Source: Pelobates cultripes
Taxonomy: Eukaryota; Chordata; Amphibia; Anura; Pelobatidae
DNA: 64,000 nt
Assembly (NCBI GenBank): GCA_933207985.1
Contig: OW240918.1
Coordinates: forward strand, 115,871,433 to 115,935,432
Reading direction: 5' to 3'
The notes beneath the pieces are model-generated. The model was not told where the DNA came from. It saw only the letters and a list, made by a program, of their open reading frames with translations, and made no database searches. Position numbers and translations under genes: made by a program. Below are positions 44,340 to 56,946 of the stretch, piece after piece. Positions within the stretch are counted from its first letter, which is position 1; each line of letters starts with the position of its first letter.

Positions 44340-45420
44340 TCATTCCCGGTAGATCGCTGCCAAACTGGTGGTAGACGCCGCGTCTGACCATCTGGTTGGA
44401 GAAGTGTCAGACAATCCTGGAAGGAACATGCTTTTACCATGCCAAGTGGTTAAGAAATTCCCCCCCATGTGCAGATCTGCTGTGGCTGGGGTGTCTAGGG
44501 ACATACTCTGATCGTCATGTTCGAATTGTGGAAAAAAGGGGAAAGTACTCTGGATGTGCGTGGTCTTGTGGTATGATTTGCACGGCAAAATTAAGGAACC
44601 TAGTAGGGATTGTAGTTCCTTGCGGTTGTAACTACTAAGCAGGAGGTAGTGATTGATGTAGAGATTATTCCTTATTTGTCTTGTGGTAACTTGCGTGTAT
44701 GGATGCCGACTCAAGTCATATGCCCAGTAATGTGATGATAGTGTCTGGGCCTTCTGTTTCTTGTGGGGTACTGGGACGCCCAAGTGGTCAACCAGACTAA
44801 GCTGCCGTGAGGCTTCTAGTGAAAAATATGTTATCTTTGATCAACAAGAAGTCTTCTAGATAGTGTATGACTGTAAGGCCTCTGGATATGTTATCATAAC
44901 CAGCACAGAGTAACTGCAAATATCGATAGTAGGCTAATCTGTAGCCCGAAAGTTGAGCAGGGAAAGGATTGCCCATTTTATGCCATGTAAGTGCCAGTGT
45001 GTAGGGTAGATGGTAGCCGTTTACTGCGTTGATGATATTGGTCTTACTTAACCAAGCTTCAACCCATGCTTGAGTGATAGCTGTAAAGGTAGATCAATGG
45101 TGTTGTATAATAAGGAAACTCCTCGGAGGGTATGAGGGAGTTGAGACTTGGGGTAGTGGAGGTGTGTGGTGTCAATAAGTCTATGGTTAGTCTTTGTTTA
45201 AGGGAAGATTTCCTTTTGACAATACCAATGTGTTTGTGTTTGGCGCCATGCTGTAAATGGTGGAGATCGGAAAGCCCAAGTAAAAACCCCTTTGCAAATC
45301 TTGGCTATGAGTGTGTTTACAGCCGATGGTTCTGTTGTGCTGACTGTAAGTGAGGGCATGCTATATTCCTTGAAGGTGTATTTATGATACCTGTATAGGA
45401 GCCCTTTGAAGCTCCAGAGC
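44340..45420 (-). pseudogene. Ngaro/DIRS-like RT and RNase H fragment
   Basis: Minus-strand text, in broken frames, includes TPSLNSLIPSEEF, LSKTNIINAVNGYHLP, HKMGNPFPAQLSGYRLAYY, VIHYLEDFLL (degenerate YxDD box), GPDTIITLLGI, KELQSLLGSLILPCK and FLPGLSDTSPTRWSDAAS (RNase H). This fits the RT of tyrosine-recombinase retrotransposons of the Ngaro type rather than Gypsy. Multiple stops. Confidence 0.6.
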
Positions 45421-48400
45421 TTTAGTAAATCTACTACAAGTCTGGAAGTGTAATGAGTCAGTAGTGTTGAAAATGCATTGGTGTGTACAGATGGTGAGTA
45501 TGTTTTTTGTAAGTTGTATTGGGACACATGGTTTCTCATGTGCCCTGAACCATTTGAACATATATGCAGCAGTCTATATGCAATGCAACTATTCATACCA
45601 ATTGTCTCTGGTAGTTCAGAGGTGCTGGTACCTGGAGCCTGAGAGTGCTTGTCCCTTTTTTTGGGGACAAAATCCCTTCTTTATGGGTACCTGCACAAAT
45701 AAACATCTCTATATATTTCAAATGCCAACACAACCAAGGGATGGTCAGTTCCCGATTTACCTGCAATCCCTGAATCTGACCATCACAAATACATCATCAT
45801 ACATATATATGCCTTGTTTCCCCAATGTGCTGGGATCATATGTGCAGGGTTAACATCTTGTGTGTCATAAGAATTGATTGTACCAGGCAACCGAGTTTCG
45901 GTTGGTGCTGGTTGTACAGTAGCGTGAGGGCTGTGGTGACCGACTCGAGATTGCCAGTCTGTCGTAATTTTTTTTTTGGCTCATGAGTTTATGAGTGAGG
46001 CTAGCATGGCCTGGGTGTCACCTGAGTTGGTGTTGCTGGGCCTCCCCCTGCCTCCGTGTTGTCCGTTGATGTATGGAGGAGTTTGAATAACTCTGCTTTC
46101 CTTGCTGTGGAAGGGTAGGTGATTCGCCTCCTTAGGTCAGTGGTAATGTGTGGGATCGTCCAGGATCTCATTGCTGCTGGACTGCTTGAAGGTGTATCAA
46201 TTCTAGCCAGGGTGCTAGGAAGAGGTGATTCTTCACCATCTTTTTGACAAATACTTAAATAACAATAAAGATTGCAATTATTATTTGTACCCAGGGGTCT
46301 TGTACTGGCTTGCTAGCTAAGCCGTAAGGCGAAACGATTAGGCTTGGTGTTTTTTGGTGACTGGTGAGGCCCTGCTAGTTGCCAAGTGGCTTGAGAAGCT
46401 CTATCTATGCTTGGCGCGAGGGGATTTTGTGTGGCCACCGAACGTTGTGGCAGGATGTTGGCCTCTCGGTGACAGTAACCAGAAAATAGGAAGGGGAGTG
46501 AAGGGTGAGGCCCTCTCTATGATACAATGCGAGGCGGCTAGCTCACGAGTGGCCCGAGGGGTGTATGCCTCCGAGTGTGAGGCGGGGTGTTGGTCTCACG
46601 GGACCACTAACCGAAGCGTAATGCAAAGAAAAAAGGGGGTAATACCTATTGGGCCCTAGAACCCTAATTACCAGTACACTATTACTATTCCAGGGAAGGT
46701 AAAAGATGGATAACTACGTGAGCAGGTATATGTACCTGGTAGTATAGTATTGAACCTGACAATACGTATAGGTTTTTTAGTAGTAACTGTAACCTGAATG
46801 GATAAAACCGTATGGCATAAGGAAATATGGCATAGACCAAGCATATTTTAATACGTACAGTATATGTGAAAAGTAAAGTGCCGTGATGTGTAAATATTAA
46901 ACATTGTAGCCATACTGGTTAAATATGTATCAATCTTAACCCATTAAGTGCCGTATGTACAAGTGAAAAAGTGGTCTGTCCCCACCTTGTATGTTGCATG
47001 TCCCCTTGCTAGGGGAAAGTGTTGTGTGAGCAGCGTGCTGTGAAAAACTATATTACCAGTTACGTATATACAGATGCGTCTGCTACTGTGTAATAATATG
47101 TGTATTTATACCAGATGTTGATATACTACTTGCTATGTGAATTGTTGTATGTCTTATTGAATGGTGGAGGTCAGTGAACATGGTGTTGCAAAATGCAAGT
47201 GCACTGGAGATCTGCCGAGTGCCCTATAGGTGGCAGTGTAGTTGGATACTGATTGGTATGTGAAATGTTGTTTGTCTGTTGAACTATAGGGGTCAGTGGT
47301 TTGGTGTTTGTAAAACCCCATGTAAATTGTCAATATACTTGACAGACCTGTAGGTGGCAGTGTTGATAGAACCACTGTTGGTCTTGATGTGAAATGTAAA
47401 TTATTGTGAATTAAACCTGAAGTTGAGCCCATGCTGGAGTTTAATTTATTTTTTATGGTTATGTTTAAAACAATCTTATGTGTAATTTATATTGGCTGGT
47501 AAATTGTATATGACATGTGAAGACAGTTTTGCTGTTGACCAGTAGGGGTCAGAAATGCTGATTGTATGGTAAAAATACCCTTTAATCCAAATGCAAGGTT
47601 AACGTGAGATTTTGAGAGTGACCTGTAGGGGTCAGTGTGGTTTATGTGAAACATTGTTTGTGAGCTATGCCCCAGCATTATAGTTGTATGACAGGGAAAC
47701 GACAAGTGCCTGTTCGACAATATACAATATGTGAACATAATAGCTTAATAACAGTCATTGTAACAAACCAAAGTTCTGTTTGTGGGTTGTAAACGCACGA
47801 AACGTGTGTGTAGTACAATAGTAAATGCATGAACTAGTTCACGTTTGGTAGAAAATTGCACGAACCGTGAGCCTGACATGTCAGGGAAACAAAACGAAAG
47901 AGCAGTGAGATTCGAAATGCACGCACAGCATTGCCTATTATGTTTAGGCAATTGAAACAGAATGTGTTCCCGTTCGGGAGTATGCTAATGCTCGAAATGA
48001 GCCAGTGACAGATATAAACAAGTGACTTTAAACAAATGATATGCATGGACATGCAATGGTTTTAGAATAGACTTAGATAAAATGCAGCCGTAAAGTGAGG
48101 ACCTGACCCGTGCATGGTGCCATGGGACTGATGCCTGGCGTAACGGGTAGGTTGACTTACGGTTTGTGAGTCACTTGGACACCATCCACGGCGATGGATT
48201 GAAGAAATTAGGTGGTAGGCCGGAAAAGCCTGTGGCTGGATTCCTGACACAGCTCAGCTTAGAAAACCTCATGGCGTAATCAGGTAAAATGGCGTCTGGA
48301 TCACCCGGAAGTGGAAATCATTCTGATGCTGACCTCAAGCGATATGGAGTCAGATAAGGGGTGTCCCTTATATAGGGGAGTGAATTAATTTAAGCCCCTC

Positions 48401-48429
48401 CAAAAAATACAGGCCAAACGGTCTTAATA
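45421..48429. other. Probable remainder of a degraded retroelement
   Basis: No protein is recognised. The stretch contains G-rich repeats (ggcgaaacgattaggcttgg), a set of gtaggggtcagtg motifs (47160-47645) and a terminal GC-rich part. Together with 44340-45420 it separates array units 3 and 4, so it is likely inserted mobile DNA. Confidence 0.4.
47165..47645. repeat. Dispersed 'taggggtcagtg' motif cluster
   Basis: Six related motifs (ggaggtcagtg, taggtggcagtg twice, taggggtcagtg twice, taggggtcag) are spaced about 70-250 bp, several preceded by gacc or gaac and near tgtgaaat text. They look like decayed copies of a longer repeat. Confidence 0.55.
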
Positions 48430-48549
48430 CATATATGTATGCAAAGAAAAATGTTATTATCTATAGCTATAAAATCTTTTAAAGTTGTACTGGTGCCTGG
48501 CTGGTCCTTTTAATTTCTCACTTCTAACTTTTCAAAAACTGAAAAAGGG
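48430..48549 (+). other. Array segment starting unit 4
   Basis: Matches 26570-26670 (tctatagctataaaatcttt then gtactggtgcctggctgg). At about 48547 it jumps directly into kinase exon B, so the rest of the unit is deleted. Confidence 0.65.
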
Positions 48550-48610
48550 CACACTATATGCCCTCAAAGCCATAAAGAAAGGCTTGCTAGTTTCAAAGAA
48601 AAAAGGTTTC
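48550..48610 (+). pseudogene. PKN-like kinase exon B remnant, copy 4
   Basis: tatatgccctcaaagccata encodes YALKAI(K)KGLLVSKKK. The 5' part of the exon is missing at the junction. Confidence 0.65.
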
Positions 48611-48723
48611 TAGGTTAGTAAGCGGGGCATAGTAAAAATCTTTGATTTTTGGTGGAAACATTTTTGTCTTTTTTGTCATTAAGGAGAAAATGTGTTTACC
48701 TGTGTTTATCCTTCGTTGTATAG

Positions 48724-48842
48724 GCTTAAGTTGTAAAAGAACATATTTATAACAGCGGCCAGTCAAAAACATTCATTTTTGTCACATCTCTTTCTTACTT
48801 TCCAGACAGGCAGACACGTGTCCTTTCCTATGGAATATGACT
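48724..48842 (+). pseudogene. PKN-like kinase exon C, copy 4, truncated
   Basis: It reads QKHSFLSHLFLTFQTGRHVS then FPMEYD and TAA. The middle is in the ancestral frame and so is the closest to PKN HPFLVNLFACFQTKEHV. AAGGDL is lost by a deletion after MEY. Confidence 0.78.
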
Positions 48843-49257
48843 AACTACTGAAACCATTTGCTGATGGTTTCTCAACGTATCTGGGATCTACTGATAGTAT
48901 CCACCTGTGGAGCTGGAAGCGTCTGCTAGGACCTTCCATTAGCTCCACTGAGCTAAGCTCTTTTTTACCACAAGGTGTAGTAGCTGTGGTGACAACTTAT
49001 ACAGCATGTGTTTCTCTGCTTCACCAGCAAGAGGCTAATCTGCATTTGGTCGAATATTTGTGACCAGACGTTGTTGGCGGTAACACAGTAAAAAATAGCA
49101 AGATTGGAAATATGTTGGTTATTAGTAGCTTCTATTCTACAAACTGTTGTTAATAGTGAAAAGTTACTGCAGATGTTTACCGACAAATGAGTTTGCTGAA
49201 TTTTCCTCTACCACATAATTTGCTGATGATCAACATCTATCTTCAGTGTGTTTATAA

Positions 49258-49452
<195 letters not shown>

Positions 49453-49597
49453 TGACATGTTCCTGTTTTGAAAATAAATACATAAGTTATGTCAACATAT
49501 TCAGAGCAATACAGTCATTCACCAGATTTATAAACCAGTAACATATCTGTTATCTATGAATGTAACCCTATCAGGATGAATGATATATATAAATATA

Positions 49598-50505
49598 CCA
49601 CTGCTCAAAAAAATAAAGGGAACACTTAAACAACACAATGTAACTCCAAGTCAATCACACTTCTGTGAAATCAAACTGTCCACTTAGGAAGCAACACTGA
49701 GTGACAATCAATTTCACATGCTGTTGTGCAAATGGGATAGACAACAGATGGAAATTATAGGCACTTAGCAAGACACCCCCAATAAAGGAGTGGTTCTGCA
49801 GATGGTGACCACAGACCACTTCTCAGTTCCTATGCCCTCTGGCTGATGTTTTGGTCACTTTTGAATGCTGGCGGTGCTTTCACTCTAGTGGTAACATGAG
49901 ACGGAGTCTACGACCCACACAAGTTGCTCAGGTAGTGCAGCTCATCAGGATGGCACATCAATGCGAGCTGTGGCAAGAAGGTTTGCTGTGTCTGTCAGCG
50001 TAGTGTCCAGAGTATGGAGGCGCTACCAGGAGACAGGCCAGTACATCAAGAGACGTGGAGGGCAACAACCCAGCAGCAGGACCGCTACCTCTGCCTTTGT
50101 GCAAGGAGGAACAGGAGGAGCACTGCCAGAGCCCTGCAAAATGACCTCCAGCAGGCCACAAATGTGCATGTGTCTGCTCAAACAGTCAGAAACAGACTCC
50201 ATGAGGGTGGTATAAGGGCCCGACATCCACAGGTGGGGGTTGTGCTTACAGCCCAACACCGTGCAGGACCTTTGGCATTTGCCAGAGAACACCAAGATTG
50301 GCAAATTCGCCACTGGCGCCCTGTGCTCTTCACGGATGAAAGCAGGTTCACACTGAGCACACGTGACAGACGTGACAGAGTCTGGAGACGCCGTGGAAAA
50401 CGTTCTGCTGCCTGTAACATCCCCCAGCATGACCAGTTTGGCAGTGGGTCAGTAATGGTGTGGGGTGGCATTTCTTTGGGGGGCCGCATAGCCCTCCATG
50501 TAGGA
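49598..50505 (+). mobile_element. Truncated Tc1 DD34E element
   Basis: The same left end as at 3098 (cactgctcaaaaaaataaag). The transposase reads with frameshifts from MRRSLRPTQ-like text to [20 protein letters not shown], where a short duplication (gacagacgtgacagagt) adds residues, and ends at GGRIALHV. The second Asp, the Glu and the right end are lost at the join with the repeat at 50505. Confidence 0.9.
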
Positions 50506-51030
50506 CCTGCCAAGAATGGGGTACACTGATGTTGTGGCAGGCTTATGTAATATATGATCATATCATGTAACTAAACCCCATTATTTTTTGCCTAGGTGAG
50601 GTGTTTTTGTATAAAACTATTACAATCTCTAAGATTTGAAATCATTGTTTAGTGAATAAGCGAGTGCGCTGGATTTTGTATTTTGTGTATTTTGGCCCCA
50701 GCAGCACCCTATAATTTATACTTGTTCAGGGGAGTGCAGCCCTCTTGCTTTCATTTATATATTTGGGAGTCCAGGCCAACTCCTTGGTTTTGCACCCCTC
50801 CCTGTCACAGGTGCCTCATTCCAGGACCCTATTTAGCCTTGACTTGCAGAGAGTTCAAGTAAGTGGATTAATCTCATAAGAGTCAGCATTAGGCTGCTAG
50901 AGTAGGACCTGCCAGGAATGGGGTACACTGATGTTGTGGCAGGCTTAGGTGTTTTTATATAAAACTATTACAATCTCTAAGATTTGAAATCATTGTTTAG
51001 TGAATAAGCGAGTGCGCTGGATTTTGTATA
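50502..51030 (+). repeat. Partly duplicated repeat (about 350-400 bp unit)
   Basis: aggacctgccaagaatgggg at 50502 recurs at 50905, and ataaaactattacaatctct ... gtgcgctggattttgta (about 80 bp) at 50611 recurs at 50958. The first copy carries an extra stretch around 50545-50595. Confidence 0.85.
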
Positions 51031-51315
51031 TGTCATGGGGAAAAGAAAGTACAGCGTCTTTGAATTCTGTGGTTTTACATATCAGGACATATTAACAATC
51101 ATCTGTTCCTCAGGAGGTTGTAGATTAGTTAAAAACAACCTCAGATGAACAAAAACACTTGACATATTATACTGTGTATAATATGAGCTATGATATATTT
51201 AACAAAACTAAAGCTAAAATGGAGAAGCCATGTGTGAAAAACTAAGTACACCCTTACTGCTTTCATATTAATTAAGAGGCTAAGAAGCAGACAGGTACTT
51301 CTAATGAAATGCCCT

Positions 51316-51630
51316 TGATTAAAGGGACACTCCAGGCACCCAGACCACTTCTGCCCATTGGAGTGGTCTGGGTGCCAACTCCCACTACTCTTAACCCTGC
51401 AACTGTAACTATTGCAGTTTTTTTTATAAACTGCAATAATTACCTTGCAGGGTTAAGTCCTCCCCTAGTGGCTGTCAACTAGACTGCCACTAGAAGACAT
51501 TTCATTGTCCACAGCACAGTGCTAGAGCGTCGCTGGACGTCCTCACGCTGTGTGAGGACCTCCAGCGTCGCTCATTTCCCCATAGGAAAGCATTGAAAAG
51601 CACTTTCAATGCTTTCCTACGGGGAGCGCA
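51316..51630 (+). repeat. Interspersed repeat (gggacactccaggcaccc type)
   Basis: gggacactccaggcacccag followed by its near-complement (gagtggtctgggtgcc) forms a hairpin at the left end. A second hairpin is gcaatgctttcc-like sequence around 51580-51620. Familiar frog MITE end; the right border is unclear. Confidence 0.5.
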
Positions 51631-51859
51631 TGAGCATTAGGTCTCCCCGACCGGTGGGCGGGTTCAGTCTCGCCCACTGGCCGACGCAATCACAGGGAGG
51701 AGCGGCGGTGGAGGAAAAAGTAGCGACGTGGGACATCGTTGCTGCCTCTGGTAGGTTACTGAAGGGGTTTCTAACTAGGGGGAATGGGTTTCTAGGACCA
51801 AGCCAAAACACAAGGGATCTGTCTTTTTTTCTGACTAAAGGTCACTCTACATCTCAGAC

Positions 51860-54480
51860 CAAGATGGCGCAAGTTCGCATGAGAATGAAGCCATACAGAA
51901 CCCAGAGGCAAAGCACTCTATCACAGAAACCAGAATACACTCATGGCTGCATTCTTTGTCCAGTAGCCTGGTCCATTAATTTAAGATCATAATAAATCAG
52001 AAAATCAGAAAAGACATAACAGATTTGAGAGACAGGACATCCCACATGTAGCAAAAATAGCAGAACATGTGGAGGCTCATAATAGCCTAGCAGATGCAGT
52101 CACAGACATGGATCAAAGCCTTCAGCTCTGCTTTGGGAAACTTAATGATTTAGAAGATAGATCACGATGCAAGAATCTTTGTATTTAAGGTATTCCAGAA
52201 TCATTGGACCAGAAGTTATTTATGTCCTATATCTCAGACTTCTTCATGGCTGTTTTCCCTTAGGTACATCCTTACCAATTTGTTGTGGACCAGCCCTATA
52301 GAGTGGGGAGACCCAAAAGCGTATCTATACGTATATGTTCACCTGTGCATACACTTCATCCACTTAAAGAAAAAAATCCAACAGGCAGCCTTCTCGGCTC
52401 AAGCACAGAAGGTTACTCAGATCTGCAAATCTTCACAGATATTTTGCCCACGACCTTCCAACAAAGAATCTATCCCCCATAACTGCAGCTCCATGGAGTA
52501 TTATATAAGATATTGTTGGGGCTTTCCACAAAACTCCAGGTGCACTGGAATGGTGTCATGTCAGCAATTAAAACTATAGAGGTCAGAGTGCTGTGGTCTT
52601 GAGATATCTCAGTGCCCGTAACACAGCTTGGGCCCTTACGAAATCGTAACACAGACTGACTCCAGAGTTCATTGATTTCAAACAGAACTTTCTGTAATAT
52701 GCTTTTTATTTGCTCCTGAGTGGTGAGATAAGTCTGCAACCATGTGCTTCTTGTTCACTACTAAGTAATTCTATCCTTCTAAGCTTCAGTTTTCTTGTAT
52801 TGTATTAATTTTGTCATGCTTATTTTCCGTTTCTTCTCTTTATGCTTACCGGTACATTGTTCACTATAGTCACACACTTGTGTGGGAGCCTCTTGATAAA
52901 TAACTAGGGGAAACAATCTTCTGTTATACACATTGTCTTTATCTCATCATATTGTATCTCCAGCCCTGGATATGAGTATCAAGGGTGACCAATATCTATC
53001 ACTTTAACACTGCCTATCCCCCAGCATTTTTCTGAGCCCGAATTTTGGCTATCCTGCCCCATTTGAGCCTTTTGTTGGGGTTCTAATATTTTATATACTT
53101 TTGTTAATAATTGTTTGTTCCCTTATGGTTTTTACATTTATTATCTGACATTGATGTGTGGTGCGTTTGAGCCAGAGTCACTCAGTATTATCCAGTTACT
53201 CCAAGAACTGGCGAAATATTTCATCTTTTTTTTTACTGTTTGAGAAATGGCAACCTAAAAAGTTTGTTAGTTAACGTCAGTTGGGGTCCCAAGATACATA
53301 CGAACTGTTACCTCCCAGATTTTACTATTTCTTTAGCAGCAACACCTTACCTACTGATAAGAATGGTCACCTATAATGTTAAGAGATTGAATACATCCCA
53401 AAAAAAGAAACTGCTACTAGCTGACTTAAAATCTTAGGAGTGTGATGTTGCTGGTATTTAAGAGACACATTTTAAATCGGAACCACTTTCCAATTTCATC
53501 CCAGAGCACACACCAAATCAAAAGGGTTACCAATTCTCATTCACAAAAACATGAATTTTAGTTGATTCAAAAAGTTTTAGATCCACTTGGGAGATTTCTG
53601 ATTTTGATCTGTGAAATTACCTCTCTCACATTTACAATCGCAAACACATATTTTCCCAATTCTGGCCAACAATCTTATTTTTTAGAAAAGCTACGCAGCA
53701 AGGTTGGTGTGGTCTGTCGGGGTATCTTGCTGTTCTGTGGGGATTTTATTTTCATTACTGACCCCTCATTAAGCTCCTCTCCAAGATGCAAATCTTCATG
53801 CACAATGTTAAATCTTAATAACCTGACCAATGTATTGAGAACTCTCCACCCATACTTATACTGTACATGCATAGACAAATACATCTGTGAGACTTTGCAC
53901 AAATAGCCAACTATTCCATCAAGCAAATTGTGTGGTCAGATCAAGAACCCATTCTGTTGTGCCTACATCATCGCTATACATATAAGAGTAAAAGGTTTTC
54001 GGAGCTAAATGATTTCCTGCTGTCTGATAAAGCCTTTGCAAACCAAATTAAGCTAGATTTAACTAATTAACTGAAGCTGAACAGTGGTGTCCCAATCTAC
54101 AGTATGGGTAGTTCATAAAGTAGTTGTCAGGGGACTTCTTATTCACAGAGCATTATATCTTAAAAAAAACAACGTACTGCCCAGATGTTAAAGTGGTTGC
54201 TAGAAGGAGCTTTGAATGCAAATATTAATGTTCGTAGAATTTAGACAAAACGCTTTTCAATTGCTTCTACATGAATTCAAATTCATTAAAAACAACAGCT
54301 TTTAAACACAATTCAGGAAAAGGTGCAAAACCAGATAACAAATCATGGACAGCTGTTTCATTGTTAACAGCATGAGGTTGGTTACTGGCTTGCTACTGAG
54401 GCTTGACGTTAGTTGCGCAGCACAAACCAAGAAAGTTATGGTGGGGAAAAAAATTATTGAAAACTCCTTCCACCTGAAGT
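51860..54480 (+). mobile_element. Degraded L1-like retrotransposon
   Basis: An ORF1-like part (FGKLNDLEDRSRCKNLCI, GIPESLDQK, DQPYRVGRPKS) fits the coiled-coil/RRM protein of L1/Tx1 elements. It is followed by an ORF2 endonuclease start at 53362 (MVTYNVKRLNTSQKKKLLLA, then ETHF) and later WSDQEPILL. Stops are frequent. The RT core was not recognised, so the copy is truncated or rearranged before about 54480. Confidence 0.7.
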
Positions 54481-54495
54481 CAATAGATAGTTAGT

Positions 54496-55510
54496 GTAAC
54501 GGATCGCCTGGCACCCCGACTGGGTACCTCCGTTGAAAGATGCTCCTAGCGCTTCCAGAGGACTCCAAGCACTCCACCAGACACCATAAGCACCGCAGGC
54601 TGCAGCTATCTCCCTTCAGAACGAAGCAGGAACAAGCTCTTACAAGAGCTCAGTGATTATAGCAAGGGAATATGCCTAGCATAGCAATCCCTTGTAGCAG
54701 ATTCCCCCAATAAGAGACAGGACTCAAGTTGAGGGTAAAAATAGAACTCTCTGGCTGCTAGCTTGCAGCCCTTTTTATTAGGTGCTCCCATGAAGGGGAG
54801 GGACACACACAGTAACGTACATTAACCAATCACACAATAGTTACATCCCACACATAGCCCTCCCCTCTACCTGTAAACTAATTATCTGTACACACAGGGA
54901 AATACAATTATCATAGGTAGGGAAAATACAGTTTTTACACAACATTCATAACTCCCAAAATATACATCACATTCGCATAAAAATACATATTCACAATCAA
55001 TCCATTCAGGGGAACAACATATTAAAAAATGGCATGAATCAGACCAGGGGTTCAAAAGTTAGTAAAAGTATATTTTGTTCCCCCTGGCTCAAACAGTAAA
55101 AGTAAAACATCCCCACAATGCATCCTGGCTTCCTCCCTTCTGCCCTGGAGATAATTGGAGAAGGAATCTAATTATCTCCAAAGACAGAGCCAAACTCCAT
55201 TACCCACATGGCAGACAAAAAGACAGTAAAAGACATAAAATTACATACTGACACATTTAGTACATAAAACACACATTTCTACATATCCCCAGATAGCTTG
55301 GATCTGACTGCACATTATTAGATGAATGGCACTCAGATCACACGAATAAGCCTTTCTGCAGGGAAAATAAACAGTTTAACCTGCAGGGCCATAGTCCAAA
55401 GGCAAGAGGCGGGCAAGCAGCCCCCTCCAAGGACACGTGGCGAGGTCGGTTTTGCCACAGTTAGTACATTGCACACACCAAACAAGCCAAAGGACTTGCC
55501 TCCCCCATAA
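54496..55510. other. Possible solo LTR or unclassified repeat
   Basis: Starts tgtaacggatcgcctggcac after tagttag, and ends near ttgcacacacca. There is no protein. The TG...CA form suggests an LTR, but no target duplication was established. Confidence 0.3.
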
Positions 55511-56456
55511 AAGGTTCATTGTTAACTATAAATGAAGTAATAATGTAATGATATAATTGTATTATTATGGAATATATTTATTTTTGTATATTTGATTTAT
55601 ATAAATTTATTTACGACTAAATATGTTTTGTATCAATTACAACGTACTGCATATATTGATATAAGATTTTACATTTTCAAGAACACATATTTGAAAAGAA
55701 ATCTCAGAAATAGGGAGTGCTGTCTCCAAAGAGACAAAGATTGAGTCTGTCAAGTAACAAACTAAAACTGTTGTACAAACTTAAACTGACGTGTTTAATG
55801 TACTTTTTCTTTGAGAGGCTAGTTGTAAATACCTGTATGGCTATGATATGGAGGACAGCAAAATAAAATGTTCAATGTCTGCATCTGAAACAGTCATTTC
55901 GATAATTAAACAGATGAGTTGACAATACATGTGTAGTGCTTTCTAATTCTGACAGATGTCAGCCAGGCTCAATGTTTCCATTCATCTACAATGAGTGTAA
56001 ATTCATCCTTGGCAAGCTGCCCCTATTCAGGTGAATTCTTAGAGACTCTCCAAAGCCAGTGATGTTCTGGTTAATAAAAGACCCAGGAATAAAGTGTCTG
56101 ATCATTACAGCTCTCTCAAGCCTCAGGTGGTTCCTATTCCTTGTTTGTAATGTCTGTCAGACAGCATATCCTTTTTTTAGAAAGCATTAAAAAGCTGTAT
56201 GGGTTTTGAAAGTCACAAAGTGCTTTTTATTTTGTAATTTAAATTAATTATAGTTTTACAATTAAACAGGTTAGTATTATAGTGAAAGAGGTTAATATAA
56301 TAATTGGAGCTTCATGTAGATTAAAACAAACAGCAAGCAGTAAACAGTGAGGTGATAAAGGCATCCTTTACATTACCTGCAGGAAAATGCATGGAATTCT
56401 GATGTTTATTAATCACAATGACATTATCTATATATTTTGTTTAAACCCTTTCACAG
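55511..56456 (+). other. Intron-like AT-rich stretch
   Basis: No exon was recognised. The expected PKN exon between helix F and the 56457 exon (PFPGDDEEE region) was searched for by eye here and at 49424-49597 and not found. Confidence 0.4.
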
Positions 56457-56537
56457 CTGTTGACAAATTATCCAGCAGTTCGCCTAGGAGGAGGTAAGAA
56501 TGACGCAGAAGACGTAAAGAGCCATCAATTCTTTAAA
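56457..56537 (+). CDS. PKN-like kinase C-lobe exon (RLG exon)
   Basis: Between ctttcacag and aaa|gtgcgt. It reads LLTNYPAVRLGGGKNDAEDV then KSHQFFK. PKN has [20 protein letters not shown] and KKHPFFR, so the end of the kinase domain is clear, including the RLG and the HxFF motif. Open, with plausible splice sites. Confidence 0.9.
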
Positions 56538-56946
56538 GTGCGTCTGTTTATATACTTTACAACCATGGATATTCAGACTTTAAACCCATTTTGTTTTTAG
56601 CTTAAACTGGAGTTTTCATTTAGGAGGAAAATATGTTGGTTGTGCTTTAAAAATAATGCCCAATGTTCCAGTAGTTCCTGCATTTACATGCATTGAAAGA
56701 ATCATAGGAAAATCAAGCCCAGCTCTGACCGCCTACAAGCTGCAGCAGCAATACGTTTGTTATGGCTTTTTCTGCAGCACACTTCTTCTCTACTTCCTGG
56801 GTGAGGAAAAGAGCAGAACTCACCAACTCAAACAAAAACCTTTATCTTTAATAGTTTCATAACATACAATCAGATCCCAAAACACTGACTTTCTTCTCAG
56901 TACGACTGGCAAGCCAGATAAAAAATATATATTTAAAAGTAGATAT

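Noticed and set aside
44000..44374. 124-aa GC-rich open frame on the plus strand
   Set aside because: It lies in an interspersed repeat and partly opposite the Ngaro-like RT remnant; no recognisable protein.
51609..51992. 127-aa open frame
   Set aside because: It crosses from a MITE-like repeat into the L1-like element; a chance frame.
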